A stretch of DNA of 64,000 nucleotides from Zea mays. Its lineage: Eukaryota; Streptophyta; Magnoliopsida; Poales; Poaceae. Where the stretch lies: NCBI RefSeq assembly GCF_902167145.1, contig NC_050104.1, forward strand, positions 108,449,849 to 108,513,848. The letters are read 5' to 3'. Shown in pieces: positions 11,389 through 23,079 of the stretch (position 1 is the stretch's first letter; each line of letters opens with the position of its first letter). The translations under genes were made by a program, and so were the position numbers. A model generated the notes under the pieces. It did no database searches and was not told the DNA's origin. It saw only the letters and a program-made list of their open reading frames with translations.

Positions 11389-11408
11389 TTCTTAATAAGT
11401 AGTACAGA
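11389..11408 (-). other. Helitron A 5' terminus
   Basis: Minus strand reads TCTGTACTACTTATTAAGAA. The host base before it is A (complement of t11409). A start four bases further out (TCATCTGTACT) is the alternative. Confidence 0.75.
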
Positions 11409-11633
11409 TGATATATAAGAATCGTAGCAAAGTACGAGCAACTGGCTAGTTATGTTTATAAATATGGAGATATGAGAGTTTTTCAAGCCAAGAAATGTGT
11501 TTAGGAATTTGTGGCATGACTATGACCTACTATTTGTTTCTAGAAACTCATATTGTTATTTTTTTTTATTTTCCATCATATCAGGTAAATCGTCACTTTA
11601 TTTAGGACTAATTTAGGAGAGCTCTCTTTTGCT

Positions 11634-12043
11634 AGACTGTCTCCAGCAACGTCCTCTATATACATCCTCTATATCCGTCCTTTACAGTCTTCTCTAAAAG
11701 ATTCTACCCCCTATATCTATTTCCTCTCCAACAACGTCCTCTAAATCACGTCACCTACATGTAAATACCTATATTAAAGACATTTTTATTTTTAAATTTT
11801 TGTACATACATGTTTGTCATACTCTCAAATGTATTATACATATTTTAGTTTTACTAAAACGGTTGTTTAAAGTATTCAAATAGATAGAGAACCGTTTAGA
11901 GGAACTCTATACATAGAGGATCCAGCAGCGTCCTCTAAATTTAGAGGACCGTTTAGAGGACGTTGTTGGAGGGGTAGAGGACGTCCTCATCCTCTAAATT
12001 TAGGGTACAGGAGCATTTAGAGCTCCTTGTTGGAGCTAGTCTA
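11634..12043. mobile_element. MITE-like element with imperfect terminal inverted repeats
   Basis: The left end, agactgtctccagcaacgtc, and the reverse complement of the right end, agactagctccaacaagg, match imperfectly. The interior is built from repeated cctctaaatttagaggac palindromic blocks. I could not see a convincing target duplication, so superfamily and exact ends are uncertain. Confidence 0.6.
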
Positions 12044-12579
12044 AGATCTTCATAGCACTGCTACCCTCCGTGCTTGACTGTTTACATATCCCATCTATTT
12101 TTTTTTGAGGGCCTCCTTTCTATTGCTCTCTCAAACACTACTACATAAAAATTAACCTCTATTTTCTTAATTGAAACCCCAAGCTACCCTTAAATCATCT
12201 TAGCCCTTCCAAAAATTTCTTCTTCTATTGCGTTTTCTAACTTATAACCATGTTTCATTCTATTTCTACCCCACAAATATGGGAACTATAGGTTCGTCCT
12301 GTGTCGACCACTGAGAAAAGGGTTCACCGGATCATGGAGAGTAAGTAGTAATCAAAGGAGGACCCAATTAATAGACGGAGGTGAGATGTTGACCAGAGAG
12401 GAGACGAGATTGTGCGAGGAGGAGTCAAGATCAAGTGAGGAAGCAATATGTCACCCGCATGAGGAGGGGGCGAGATCATGCGATCTCAACTGACACGATA
12501 TAACAAGCACAAAAACATAAATACTAAAATTATATGAAACATGTTAGGAGCGATAGATCTCAACTCACACGATGGCTAG

Positions 12580-12770
12580 GTGCCGTTTGGTTCATATATT
12601 TGTAACGTAATGGGTAACGGATAACGTTAAATTATGATTGTTTTAGTCCAACCGTAATCAGATACCACACTAAAATTTGATACCAGCCTATTCAAATTTG
12701 TTACCGCCAGTAATCGAGCGTAAACCATTACCATTACCATTTGCGTTACATTTTTTGAACCAAACAGCAC
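12580..12770. mobile_element. Short MITE with 15-bp terminal inverted repeats
   Basis: The left end gtgccgtttggttca and the reverse complement of the right end gtgctgtttggttca differ at one base. The element is about 191 bp, non-coding, with internal taacg/cgtta symmetry. The target duplication is not clear. Confidence 0.65.
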
Positions 12771-13380
12771 TGGAATTCTTGTTTTCCTAGAGACACCGTA
12801 CGTATAGCGAGGCGGACTTAGCTTGTGTGCGAATTCAAGATTAGCAGGAAATGAACGTTATATTTTGTGCAGTAGCAGAATACGTACGCTGTCTTTCAGT
12901 GTTAGACAATATACGCAGACACACTCGCTCGAGCAGCATGACTACTCCCCAACCACGATAATTATCATACTGGATTGGTGAAGCGCCTGCATCATCATAC
13001 TTTTGACAAGTAGTAGTCTTAGTCCCCGCCTGGTCTCGGCGGCTGGTGCGTAACAATTAACAAGTACTTACTGTGTATAATGTTTTAGGTTTAAACACAA
13101 GAATTTAGAAGAAGTAAGAAGGTGTAGTGCACAGAAAGAAAATATGCATTATTAGTAAAAGGAAAAGATATATTGAAAGAAAGAAAAAGGTGCACCAAAA
13201 AGGTACAACAATGATTATTTGAGGACAAAATTTAAATACCATAACATCAACTATATATGCTTAATTACTAGATATATATCGCGTGGTTTTATAAAGACAA
13301 CAACGAGGTAGCGGCAACAACGACCACGTGAAGTTACATCAAAAGCGCGGTGCAAACTCTACTTTCTTCTCTTTTGGTGG
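12771..13380. other. Intergenic, nothing recognised
   Basis: AT-rich sequence with short chance ORFs only. Confidence 0.5.
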
Positions 13381-13697
13381 GTGGTGGAGAAAAATAGATT
13401 TTTTGCACTCCAAACAATGTGCTTCATATTTTTGTTATTCGTAATATTGACTTCAAAAAATAGAACTTAAAACATGTCACTTTAGCTTGAATTTCATTTT
13501 GGACATTTTTGTCATTACACACACATACAAAAGACACAGAATGATGCACGAGGGCAGAAACATCTAAAATAACATTGAAACCGAAGGTAACATGTGTGTG
13601 AGTACTATTTTCGCGAAGTCAATATTACGAATGGCAAAAATGTGAAACACATTGTATAGAGTCCCAAAAAAAATCAATTTTCTCGTGTGGGTCCTGT
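13381..13697. mobile_element. Foldback-type MITE with long inverted repeats
   Basis: About 70 bp at the left (around 13385-13453, containing acaatgtg.ttca.atttttg and ttcgtaatattgacttc) recurs in inverted form at about 13616-13690. The non-coding spacer is about 160 bp. Transcribed, it would form a long hairpin. Ends and target duplication were not resolved. Confidence 0.65.
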
Positions 13698-15971
13698 GAA
13701 ATTAAAATAGTTAACAGAGCCAACACTCGAGAATCCTTCCATCTCATGAATCACATTTATTACTCTTTGACCTTGGCTCCTAGACGAATAGAAGTCATAG
13801 AATGAAGAGTAACCAAGGGTTATGGTGTGCCTCAGCAAGTTTGTAAGGGTTCGATTCCACTTTCAAGAAGGAAGAAACCAAACTAATAATAATAGATCAA
13901 TGGTTGTGTTTGGAACAAACTCTCGGCTAGAGCGCACTCAGAAAGTGATCACCCATTACATGCTTAGCAGAGAATGGGACTCGAGGGAGCTGAACTTCGG
14001 CAGGACGTACAAATATCATGTCCCATGTATTTTCAATTTGATATTTGTGTTTGGCTCGATTTTGTTTTCTGATTCTGATGACTGATGAGCTGCTGCCTAT
14101 TATGGCGTCAACGTAAAGGTGTGTACAATGGCCACCAGGGTCAGTGGCAGTCTACAATTCGGCAATGCATGTCTTGCTAGCCAACTGTGAACTGTTCACG
14201 TACTTGTGCGTCTAGAGAGGGTCTAGATAGCTGCTACTAGTAGTCGTAGGAAGAAGGAAGGAGAGGCGAACCACAGGCGGAGTCGTCGTAGCCGCCGTCG
14301 CGCGCGGGAAAGCTAGGCGAGAGGTGGAGGCGTGCGTTCACACGCCGGCGGCGGCGGCTCGGTTCTCTTTTCTCCGCGCATGCATGCATGTCAACCCTCT
14401 GAATCTCCTGATGATCCAGCGTCGAAACGTCAACCGAAGTACCGAGAACATGAGTTGAAGTTTTCTTCTTCTTCGTTCTTCTTCTAGTTTCGCTTACTCA
14501 TGTAGTACGTACTTGAAGTTTGTATACTACCTACTCTACGCCGTATGGACCAGGCCTCCGCTGGTGAACGAAGGTTGACATTATTGCATCTGAGAACAGA
14601 ACCGACCAACCGAATTGAATGAAGACCGTGCCGGCCGGGGAGCGTTTGATCGACGTGCTAGCTCTTGGGTTTCCGGGTTGACCTTGCCGAGCTGATCGAG
14701 TGGCGCCATGCGCCCTCGACATCGACACTGGTGGCTCTGACTTCTGAGGTCCGCCGGCATTTCATATCCACACATATATACATACATACTGTGCAGGTCA
14801 CAACGCCAGCGCATTGATGGAAAGGTCACAGTGCATGGTGGCGGTCCTGCCGCTGCCAGCGTGCATGTCCGTCGCCGGCGACGGACCGAACACTACATGT
14901 TACTTGCCTCGTCGTACTGGTCGGAGCAGGACGTGAGGGTGGACTTTTTTTAGGAGGTCAAAAACGCAGGGTTCCTTCCCGGGCCCGGTGGTCGGCGGTG
15001 CAGTGCCTCAGGTCAGTCAGGTCTTGCACCGGCACCGAACGAATTAACCACCTGGCGGTCAACGCGCGCAGCTCCGACAACGGCCGCGCCCGACCTGGTC
15101 GGCCCTCTCCTGCAGGGTGTGGTGTGTGGGTCAACCAAAAACCACACCACACCAACACCACGATTATTAGGTTATGGCTAATGTTAGGACTGAATTTTAG
15201 CAAACCAAAAACCACTTTCGGAAGACAAACCACGACGCCTCCGCACGTCATATCAGCGACGACGGGATTGGTCGATCTCAAAGCGGACAGGGTGAGCGAA
15301 TTCTCATGGTCCAGCCAAAAACGGTAAGAAAAAACAGTACTGTCATACAGAAGATACTTGCAGCTTATTATTATACAAAATCAGAAGTTCTGACTACCGC
15401 CAACTTGTAGAGAAAAAAACTTCGGTGGCACAACAACATCTTCATAATATGGAAACCCTTCAGTTTCCCGGTGTCTAATAGCCATCAAATAAATTTCAAG
15501 AACTGCATGCATCGTCTATAATTTTAGGCACAAGCAAATTCAATCAGACACAGACATACATAGTTCCATTAACTTCCGTTCCCGTGAAAGATTGCATGTA
15601 TCCACATATGCCTCCCCTTTCCATATGATTTACCCTTTCCATAACAAATGCTTTCCAGGCTGGTTACATTTTTGGAAGATGGCAGTTGAAGCAGTCGTGC
15701 AAAATTGCTTCACATATGCCTCCCCTCCCCTGCCACACTCAATCGCTTGCAAAATTGCTTCACATATGTCTCCATCGTCACTAGGGATGTCAATATGTTA
15801 GATTATATTCGGTTACGACAACATCTGACCCGACGTTGTATCCGAGCATTCTACAAATATTCATACCCACAAACCAATCAGACGAGAAACAATACCTGTA
15901 TGGCTGTATCCACGTCCACCAGATATCAGTCACGTATCGAGTATCCGGTGGGTACGTTATTATTGATTAAA
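13698..15971. other. Intergenic between the two Helitrons
   Basis: There is no recognisable gene. GC-rich islands occur at about 14260-14360 and 14680-15120, and gcatgcatgcatg at about 14377. A hAT-like end sequence tagggatgtcaatatg occurs at about 15782, without a visible partner. ORFs here (up to 109 codons at 14998-15327) resemble nothing I know. Confidence 0.45.
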
Positions 15972-16000
15972 CTAGTACGGTACCCGTGCGTTGCAACGAC
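15972..16000 (-). other. Helitron B 3' terminus
   Basis: Minus strand shows gtcgttgcaacgcac as a short hairpin, then gggtaccgta and CTAG at the end, followed by host T. Confidence 0.8.
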
Positions 16001-17680
16001 ACACAAATTATTCAATAGAATATTAGATCACAAGGATTATTTAAGCACGGGAAAAGCAAACTTCAGCAGAATTAAAAATATCTAGCACCAAAGAATCTTT
16101 TAGTGGGGATAACATAATTAGAGGCACCAGCAGAGATAGAATCCATTCGAAGGCAACAAGAATCTCTAGCACCACATGCGAAAACTAAAACTGAGATCTC
16201 GAGGACTCGCAGGCACAACTAACAACTGTCCATACCAGCTGACGGTCGTGTGGGATAGTTCATTGAAGCAGCCAGACCACCACCGACCGCTTCACGGCCT
16301 GCAGTGAGGTCGTGGTTGCTGATCGATCACTAATTGCAAAAACATATATAGGAGGCACGCGCGCATGCCATCCGGATTGAATTGTAGTACAACATTATTG
16401 CGAGGTTCACCAAACTCATTCATGTCAAGTTGTCAACTCAGCACCAGAAAAGGTCAAAGCAGGTAAAATATAGAGAGTACATAATAAGCGAAGATGCGTA
16501 AGTTTTGCATGTTTTTGAAAAAGTAGTCGACTATCCATCACCTTTGTCCATCCGTCACCTTCGTTCTGCAAGTTTTGGGACTTTGTGTCCTTACACTGGC
16601 TATTTGGCGCAGCGTTATGACGAGAGTAAAAAATTTATATGCAACATAGATACGGAACGACAAACATTAGTATGATATGCAAAACCCTTGTAGAAAATAT
16701 TATCAATATCACACAAATTATTTCTAAAGAACCAATATAGATTTTTAATGATAAACAAATGTGTCGACAACCGTACACTAATCTGTACTGTAGCAAAATC
16801 GACCCTGCAATATAAGGTCTAGGCACGTGCTTCATTGCATTTACAAGAGTAGGATAGAGGAGCACGTCGGGCTTCGACCACGGGGTCACAATAAGCACGG
16901 TAGGGAGAAGATCACAGCGCGGGCAAACTCGACACAGAGTAGGGTACGAAGGAGAAGCGACACTTGGCGCAGCTCCGGACGTCAGGCGCACACGGCTCGA
17001 CCACGCAGCAGTGAGTGACGACGACGAACTTGGACGACGGCAACGGCTTTCCATTGTCGCGAACAGAGGGCGCTCACGAACAATGAGCTCACCGAGACTT
17101 TTGGCGTCGACTGTGCAACACACGTCGAGTTGGCAGCAGGAAACATGCGATGCAAAAAGGAGAAGCGAGTAGGGGATGTGGCTCAGTTGTGGTGAGGGAA
17201 GAAGGTTGTGATCCTTCATTTTATAGAGCAGAGAGAGGCAAGGGCGTCAAGTAATGAGATCGATGCAAGAGAAGAAACAAGTCTGTCGATTAGGGAAACA
17301 AATATAGAAAAGATGAAAGGAATTTACGTACAAGGGAAGGAGATCAGGAGAGGGGAAACAAACCTGGCGGCTGCTACATTTCCTACCGACGTTGGCAATA
17401 TCTGTCTTTGTTTCATGTAGTCTCTATACCACAACTTTCAAAATTTAGAGTTCAATAGAGAGATTGACATGAACTCTATGAGTTCAGCGGAACTGCAATT
17501 GATTCAATTTGTGGTGTAGAGATGTAGTTTAGAGAAGGAAACCAAAATATGTTAACCAATTCAGAGAATCTATTCTCCTTTTTGGTTAAGCGAGTGCTAA
17601 TTATAGCACAGGACAAATGTCTCGCTTAGTAAGACAGCCCAGCGCCATACTTGAGGAACAAAGGGGTCCGACAAAAACAT
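16001..17680. other. Helitron B interior, unassigned
   Basis: A 194-codon minus-strand ORF (16635-17219) starts MKDHNLLPSPQLSHIPYSLL and has a Ser-rich middle. I do not recognise it, and the downstream half has AT-rich, low-complexity codon use. It is probably not a gene. The rest is non-coding. Confidence 0.4.
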
Positions 17681-18056
17681 ATACTTGAGGAACTGAAACC
17701 TACATTCAACGTCGACTGCTTTTGTTCTTTTTAGAAAACCTTTAAAACTGAATCGCATATACTTGAGGAACGGAAACCTGCATTCAACATCGACTGCTTT
17801 TGTTCTTTTTAGAAAACCTTTAAAACTGAATCGGCCGAATACAGATCACAGATGTCGTGGAGATCACCTAGTTACTTGGTTTTATGTATTAAAAAATCTA
17901 GCTGATTACTTAAAAATAGTTACAGGTAAATCTTTATTTGAGAAAACAAAGATACAAACTCACTGTTCTAATGTTCTCTATTACTTAAAAATAGTTACAG
18001 GTAAACCTTTATTTGAGAAAACAAAGATACAAACTCATTGTTCTAATGTTCTCTAG
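17681..18056. repeat. Two adjacent tandem duplications (78 and 75 bp periods)
   Basis: The unit beginning atacttgaggaac.gaaacc is present at 17681 and 17759. A second, unrelated unit beginning tacttaaaaatagttacagg is present at 17907 and 17982. Each pair differs by a few bases. Confidence 0.88.
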
Positions 18057-18551
18057 TTTTTGAAGCAAAAATAATAGGTTCTAAAACTGTTCTCTACCTA
18101 ATTAAGTTGGGTGGTGTAAGAGCTAAATCTTAGCACGCTAGACAAGTCTTGTTACACACATCCATTTCCACCTCAACTAATTTTGGTTTCCAAAGCTGAA
18201 ACAACACTTGTCTGTTAACCAAAAATCAGCGATGCAAATTTCTTCTGTATGAACAGTACAAGAGCAATCCCCCAAAGCAAGGCAAGTGCCTCGTTGATGC
18301 CAGCACAATGCTAGTGCAATGTTCACAGGAAGATCTTCAGATATCTGCACTTCAGGAACATCAGGAGGACTCATGGAAGTGAAATACTTAATTTTTAAGA
18401 AATTTAGTCCGTGTGAAGCGTGTATCAATATATGAATCACTTAATTTTTGATAAAGACAGATGCTCGGCAATCACCTACAGTTTGTTCAGACTCAAACAC
18501 AAACTACAGAGTTTTGACATCAAAATTAAAATCATGGTACAGGTAAGTCTA
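18057..18551. other. Helitron B interior with one unassigned coding-like patch
   Basis: The minus strand at about 18240-18370 reads PDVPEVQISEDLPVNIALAL and CWHQRGTCLALGDCSCTVHT without a stop. It may be an exon of the neighbouring captured gene or another source. I could not assign it. Confidence 0.35.
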
Positions 18552-19690
18552 GCGCCAAAACCTGATGCGGCAATAATATCACCAGTCTTCACCTTGCCAC
18601 TGTGAACAGCCTCATCCAATGCTAATGGGATGGATGCCGCACTGGTATTGCCGTAATTAGCAAGATTTGAAATAACCTTGTCCGATGGGATATCTAATCT
18701 ACTGGCAGCAACATCAATAATACGCTGATTAGCCTGTAACACAGAAGATCATTTAGAACACCGATGATTCAGGTCAGGTATATTTTCAGTTAGGACACCC
18801 ACTTGATGTAACAACAATCAGTCGATACTGGAGGCAGGCAAACCAGCTTCTTGGGAGTGCCTTCTCAATGGACTGTGGCACGCATCGGACAGCAAAGCGA
18901 AAAACTTCCTTTCTGTTCATTTGAATGCATGAGTAGGTTGCCTTCTTTGGCGTAAATCCTGGAACACCATTGGTATTGGACAAGATAGACTCGTCATTAG
19001 CCGCTATGGCACTTAGGTGCCTACATGTAAATAAAGAGAAACTATGTAAGCCAGCATATATTTAGAATGGATTCTTAGTATCTCAACATTCTAGAAAGGA
19101 AGTCGCACTTTTGTCCATTGCCATCACTTTGAACACAAAAACCAAGCATGCCATCTTCATCAGCACTGCATGCCTGCAAAATTCTAAATTAAGAAGTTGG
19201 ACAAGAGAGTGTGGATAAAGATCTTGTAATTAATAGTGTCACATCACCCAGCATGGCTTATCATGTTTCTTACTGAACAATGTTCCATCCATATTTCAAT
19301 CAGATTTAGCCATGGAACATTAACTAACTTACTGGGATGGGGAGAAATATAAATATTTACACAGGGAAAGCTATACCTGTACCAACACAGCACCAGCAGC
19401 ATCACCAAAAAGAATGCATGTACCTCTGTCTGTCCAATCCACGTAGTTTGAAAGAGCATCTGCACCAACTACTAAGACATTCTAAAAACCTCCGCCTACA
19501 AAAGTATGCATATATTATTCAAGTGGCATATTAATTTTAAGAGTGTGATTCACCAACAACTACATAAATATTTAATAACTGAATTACCTTTGATAAAGCG
19601 AGTAGCTGTGATTAAGCCGACTAAAAACCCACTACAAGCAGCTGTAATATCAAATCCAAAAGCTTTTGTGCACCCCACTTCGGACAGCAC
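18552..19690 (-). pseudogene. Plastid 3-ketoacyl-ACP synthase III, five captured exons
   Basis: KAS III starts plastid fatty acid synthesis by condensing acetyl-CoA with malonyl-ACP. Five exons with canonical splice borders are readable: 19690-19588 (VLSEVGCTKAFGFDITAACS, GFLVGLITATRFIKG; catalytic Cys in AACSGF), 19495-19377 ([35 protein letters not shown]), 19173-19109 (ACSADEDGMLGFCVQSDGNG), 19020-18803 ([22 protein letters not shown]) and 18733 to about 18552 ([40 protein letters not shown]). The Cys, His (LLHQ) and Asn (NYGNTS) triad positions are all present. It is broken by TAG in exon 2 just before NVLVV, by a one-base insertion after IEKAL, and by TGA in place of the Trp codon before LLLHQ. 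The N-terminal and final exons are absent. It is in Helitron orientation. Confidence 0.92.
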
Positions 19691-20129
19691 CTGTTAGTTA
19701 AGGATAGCTCAGAACTTTGAATACAACACCAAAACACCATGCTCATAGTAATCAACAGAAAACAAGACTATAAAGAGCAGTTATATTAATATCAATTTCA
19801 TCAAAAGTGCAACAAGAAAATCGTTGTCACGACCTGGCAGGGAAGCACAGAACTTGCTCTTGTTGCAGTGCCCATAGGTGCAACCCCACATAACAATTGT
19901 ACCCTTTCAAACCAGGCCCAGCTTATATAGTGCATAAAATAAAAGTGTAAAGTAGGCAATGAATCTCAGGCAAACAATGGTGCCTGGCTGAAAGTATAAA
20001 TGGGCAGTGCCTTTCAAAATGCTAGCAAGAAATATATAATAAGACCACAGGACCATTGCCCATGTTTAATAATGGGCATAGATTGACATTATCACTTTAC
20101 ATTTCAGGATACCAACTTTAAATTTTAAA
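19691..20129. other. Helitron B interior between KAS III and aminotransferase fragments
   Basis: Mostly intron-like sequence. A short minus-strand open stretch near 19830-19920 does not match the KAS III family as far as I can tell. Confidence 0.4.
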
Positions 20130-20340
20130 CCCATCACGGGCAGCAATTCCAGCAGCAATTTCATCACGTAACCCTTTTATACTCTGAAATAGAGAGCAAC
20201 ATGCGTAATCAGGCTCATCCAACCATGACAACATTCATCCAAGAGTGCAATGTATATGTACCTGACTCTGGCTATATGCTCCTGTAGCTCTTCCTGGTAT
20301 CTTGTCTAGAATTTGCCGTGCTCTCTCTATAGCATCTGAC
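20130..20340 (-). pseudogene. Alanine aminotransferase, two exon fragments
   Basis: Alanine aminotransferase is a PLP enzyme interconverting alanine + 2-oxoglutarate and pyruvate + glutamate. Exon 20340-20262 reads SDAIERARQILDKIPGRATG then AYSQSQ, with acceptor CATACAG and donor CAG/GTACAT. The next exon (20183 to about 20130) reads SIKGLRDEIAAGIAARDGF and then loses the match (family: GFPANADDIFLTDG). Both segments belong to the N-terminal half, well before the PLP lysine, so the fragment has no catalytic capacity. It is in Helitron orientation, downstream of the malic enzyme fragment. Confidence 0.9.
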
Positions 20341-20818
20341 CTGTATGAAAACATAAACATAAATCAAGGTTATAGGCCTAAAAACAAATGGTGTAGTTGG
20401 CCACCTACCTAACACCTAAATGATCAGTTTAGTAACTATAAACCTATCTAAAATTAAGCGTGTCAATATGCAAATATTCCATTAGCACAGAATGGTAGCA
20501 AGACACTACAATTGACAGTTTCTACAGATTCAAAGGGTTGAAGAGAAGGCTCAAGGGCCTGTGAGCCAAACAGTCTGCAGGAAAAATTCAGAACTAACTT
20601 ATACCTGCTCTAGAAATTTGAGTTCTCATGAGTCAACATCATGTGTGCACCACAACAAAAAAGGTTTCTAAAAGATTACTTTTGTACCCAAAACATGGAA
20701 AGTGTAAGATGTGTGTCCATTAACATCTGCCTTCCATTATTCTCTGCGAGATTTAATTTGGCTGCATGGTATCCCTAAGTGGCTAAAATTTCTAGTAAAA
20801 TGTAACTTAAAACAACAA
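20341..20818. other. Helitron B interior, nothing recognised
   Basis: Intron-like AT-rich sequence without a coding match. Confidence 0.5.
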
Positions 20819-20957
20819 AATAGCGAGATCATAAGCTTTTGTCGAGACATGGGCAGCTACGTTTGTTGAAATCTTCCTGATGATGGGAGAAGGCTGGTAT
20901 ATCAGGCCCTCCTCAACATGCTCTGGTATCTGTTCAGCTAGTTCTTCAGCTGTCCAA
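20819..20957 (-). pseudogene. Malic enzyme C-terminal exon fragment
   Basis: Malic enzymes oxidatively decarboxylate malate to pyruvate. The segment reads WTAEELAEQIPEHVEEGLIY then QPSPIIRKISTNVAAHVSTK, AYDLAI. It matches the C-terminal family pattern A-E-x-L-A-x-Q-V...GLIYPPF..IRKIS..IAA.VAAKAYELG. I cannot decide between NADP- and NAD-dependent forms. Active-site regions are absent. It is in Helitron orientation. Confidence 0.75.
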
Positions 20958-21668
20958 TCCACAAACCAGTGACCCCAAAAAAACGCATAAATAGTAACTG
21001 TACAACAGTAAAGCATGTCAGGAATGAATGATTCTCTCGAAATCTAGCAGATTGTGTTTACCAGCAGCAAGGACCAAGGATCTCCATAGTACAGTTTTTT
21101 ACTACCTCCTCTTTCTTCACAATGGTCCAGGCAGCTAGGGAAGAAACAGACTTCACTCGCCACTTCACCAATCATCCTCTAGACTAACAGCTAAGGGCCA
21201 CTATTGTTCAACATCACAATTTTACTCAATACCATCATGGGTGAAGCATATAACACCACTAACAAGGGCTTCAAGATGTGAAGCAATCGACATTCTAGAT
21301 CATGTGTAAACCATGATCCATTTGTCATTTGTTGTCAAAAGTTGATACTGAAAGGGCCTTTTCCCACAATGGGAGACACCATCAGTACTACTCATAGCGT
21401 TAAGTTTAAATCCACCGTTACAAAATCAATGGGGAAACTCCAACATTTTCCTAGTTTTAAAAATCAAAAGAGAATCATACATCTGAGTAAACCCCACGAC
21501 GCTTTCCCCAATATCTTATGAATCTTAAGGTTATGCAAAAAACTCTGGATGGAGAAAACAAATTGTATTAATCCAGCAACAAAAACACTGTGAACATTTA
21601 CTTCAAAATAGGTATAGTAAGAATACAAACCAGAATGTTTGGAACCAATCTTAGAATTTGATGAGTAA
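20958..21668. other. Helitron B interior, nothing recognised
   Basis: Non-coding, intron-like sequence between captured exons. Confidence 0.5.
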
Positions 21669-21727
21669 CTCAGCGAGATTGGCTCAGTGACTCCAAGATA
21701 ACCATTATTGTTCTTCACCTTCGACAT
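21669..21727 (-). pseudogene. Possible nuclear poly(A) polymerase first-exon fragment
   Basis: A start codon at 21727 opens MSKVKNNNGYLGVTEPISLS. The stretch NGYLGVTEPISL resembles the N terminus of plant nuclear poly(A) polymerases, where it is followed by AGPTEKD. Here the match stops after about 19 residues at a likely exon end. The match is short, so this is a tentative call. It is in Helitron orientation. Confidence 0.5.
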
Positions 21728-22779
21728 TCCACAGCCCTCAAAAACTCTCCTAACACTCAAATTCAGAATTAAAAATTCTCACACAGCTACCCTAGCTAAA
21801 CGTAAATTTGATCTTCTTGCCCTTCACTGGTTAACACTTATTTCTCCTTTCCTTTTATTTTCCTCCGGGTGTCAGTGAAGGACAACTATTGAATCAATGA
21901 CATGTGCAAAAAAGAACCAGACGGTGGGGGATTACAACTCAAGAACCCCGGGAGCAGGCCCCAAAACAAGATGAGGAAGAGCATGACCTAAATAAAATGA
22001 GGAAAATCATAAATAATTAAGAGTAAAAAAAGAAAATGGTGCGGCTGCTTTTCCAGTCATAGGCCGAGACGAAGCGCGCTGGTGACAACAGGAATGTCGC
22101 CGCCGCCGTGGATTCAGGAATCGTTCTTGGATCCGAGCAGGAGGGGGACAAGCTAACGACGGGCGAGCCAGCGCCAGGCCAGGACCGTTCTTTCGAGTCA
22201 GGCGACGGGCGCGGCGTCTGCGACATGGGATGGAAGTGTTGCTCCCTCTAGCGATTCTAGGGGACACCCCCAATGTTACAACCCCCGCCCCGCCCTGAAG
22301 AAGTAAAAACGCCCCCTTCACGGCGACGACGCGATGAGGACGAATAATATAGCGATAGAGGAGGGGGTAGGAGAAGGGATCGAGTTACCTATGGGGCCGA
22401 GTGGCTGAGCTTGCAGAAGGCGCAGTAGTCATCGTCATCATAGGTGTGAAGCCAGGACACAACGGGCAGCCGCGACGGCGAGGAGGGGGCAATGGTGGTG
22501 GAGGCGCGGGCAAGAGGGTCCTGCTACTGCTTGCTGGACTGCGGGAAGGGAAGGAGGAGGGGACCGGTGAGGATGGTGTCGCCACCGCCGGGGCTGGCGC
22601 GGTAATTTTTTGCCACGGGCCGAGGAGGAGTGGCGTACCTTCCATGGATGGCGGACCTCCCACTGACTCGAGAAATCCATGGTCCGCGGTAATGGGGAGA
22701 GGAGATCTAGGACCTTCCATATCAGGCGCTGGCGGGGGGCCGAGGAGGAGGTGGCGGATCGACGGCGCGTAGAGGGAGC
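21728..22779. other. Helitron B interior, GC-rich to the right of 22030
   Basis: 21728-22030 is AT-rich and non-coding. 22030-22780 is GC-rich with overlapping ORFs on both strands and no recognisable product, probably UTR or intron of captured first exons. Confidence 0.4.
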
Positions 22780-23079
22780 TTGACGGGGGAGCGGTGGGAT
22801 CCGGGTCTCGAGCGGCCCGGGCGCTGCGGGAAGGCGAGCCAGGCGAGGACGAGGAGGTAGGGGGGAGGAGCACCGCGAAGGCGATCTCCAAGAGCGGGAC
22901 TGTGGTGGAGAAGGCGAGCACGGCCGCCGCGCCCAGCGTGTTGAGCTGCTTGATGGATAAGAGGTAGTAGTGGTGGTGCGGGCGCGCCGTGGGAGAGGTG
23001 GGTGTCGGGTGCAGCGGCGGCACGCCCATGGATGGCAGCGTGATGCCTCCCCCGCCGTCGGACCGACACCGCCTGACAT
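22780..23079 (-). pseudogene. Captured exon of a small plant membrane protein (MSGGVGPT type)
   Basis: The minus strand has a start at 23079 opening MSGGVGPTAGEAS. After a frame change it reads HHHYYLLSIKQLNTLGAAAV, LAFSTTVPLLEIAFAVLL and then, in another frame, LVLAWLAFPQRP. Together these form hydrophobic segments like the first transmembrane helices of a small uncharacterised plant protein family (I recall it as DUF7733). At least two frame changes are needed. A 296-codon ORF covers the same bases, but only part of it is in the right frame. It lies about 240 bp inside the Helitron 5' end, so it is the first exon of any chimeric transcript. Confidence 0.5.

Larger units (their letters stand above)
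358..11408 (-). mobile_element. Helitron A, non-autonomous, about 11.05 kb, carrying gene fragments
   Basis: Read on the minus strand the element begins TCTGTACTACTTATTAAG (11408 downward) and ends with a GC-rich hairpin region around TTGCAACGCACGGG followed by CACCTAG (ending at 358). These are the 5' TC and 3' CTAG termini expected of maize Helitrons. The flanking bases are A and T on both sides (a357, t11409), and there is no target duplication, as expected of rolling-circle transposition. No Rep/helicase gene is visible, so it is non-autonomous. Inside are exon fragments from at least four unrelated genes (MCM6, PPR, casein kinase II alpha, proline dehydrogenase) on both strands. Pairing of these two ends is the only non-crossing arrangement with the second Helitron's ends at 15972 and 23319. 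Confidence 0.8.

Noticed and set aside
10732..11402. Long overlapping ORFs (up to 190 codons) on both strands
   Set aside because: GC-rich DNA lacks stop codons by chance, frames on both strands are equally open, and products are Arg/Gly/Pro-rich with internal repeats. Kept only as an unassigned captured segment.
16635..17219. 194-codon minus-strand ORF as a gene
   Set aside because: No family resemblance, Ser-rich low-complexity middle and AT-rich tail, inside a Helitron. Chance is more likely.
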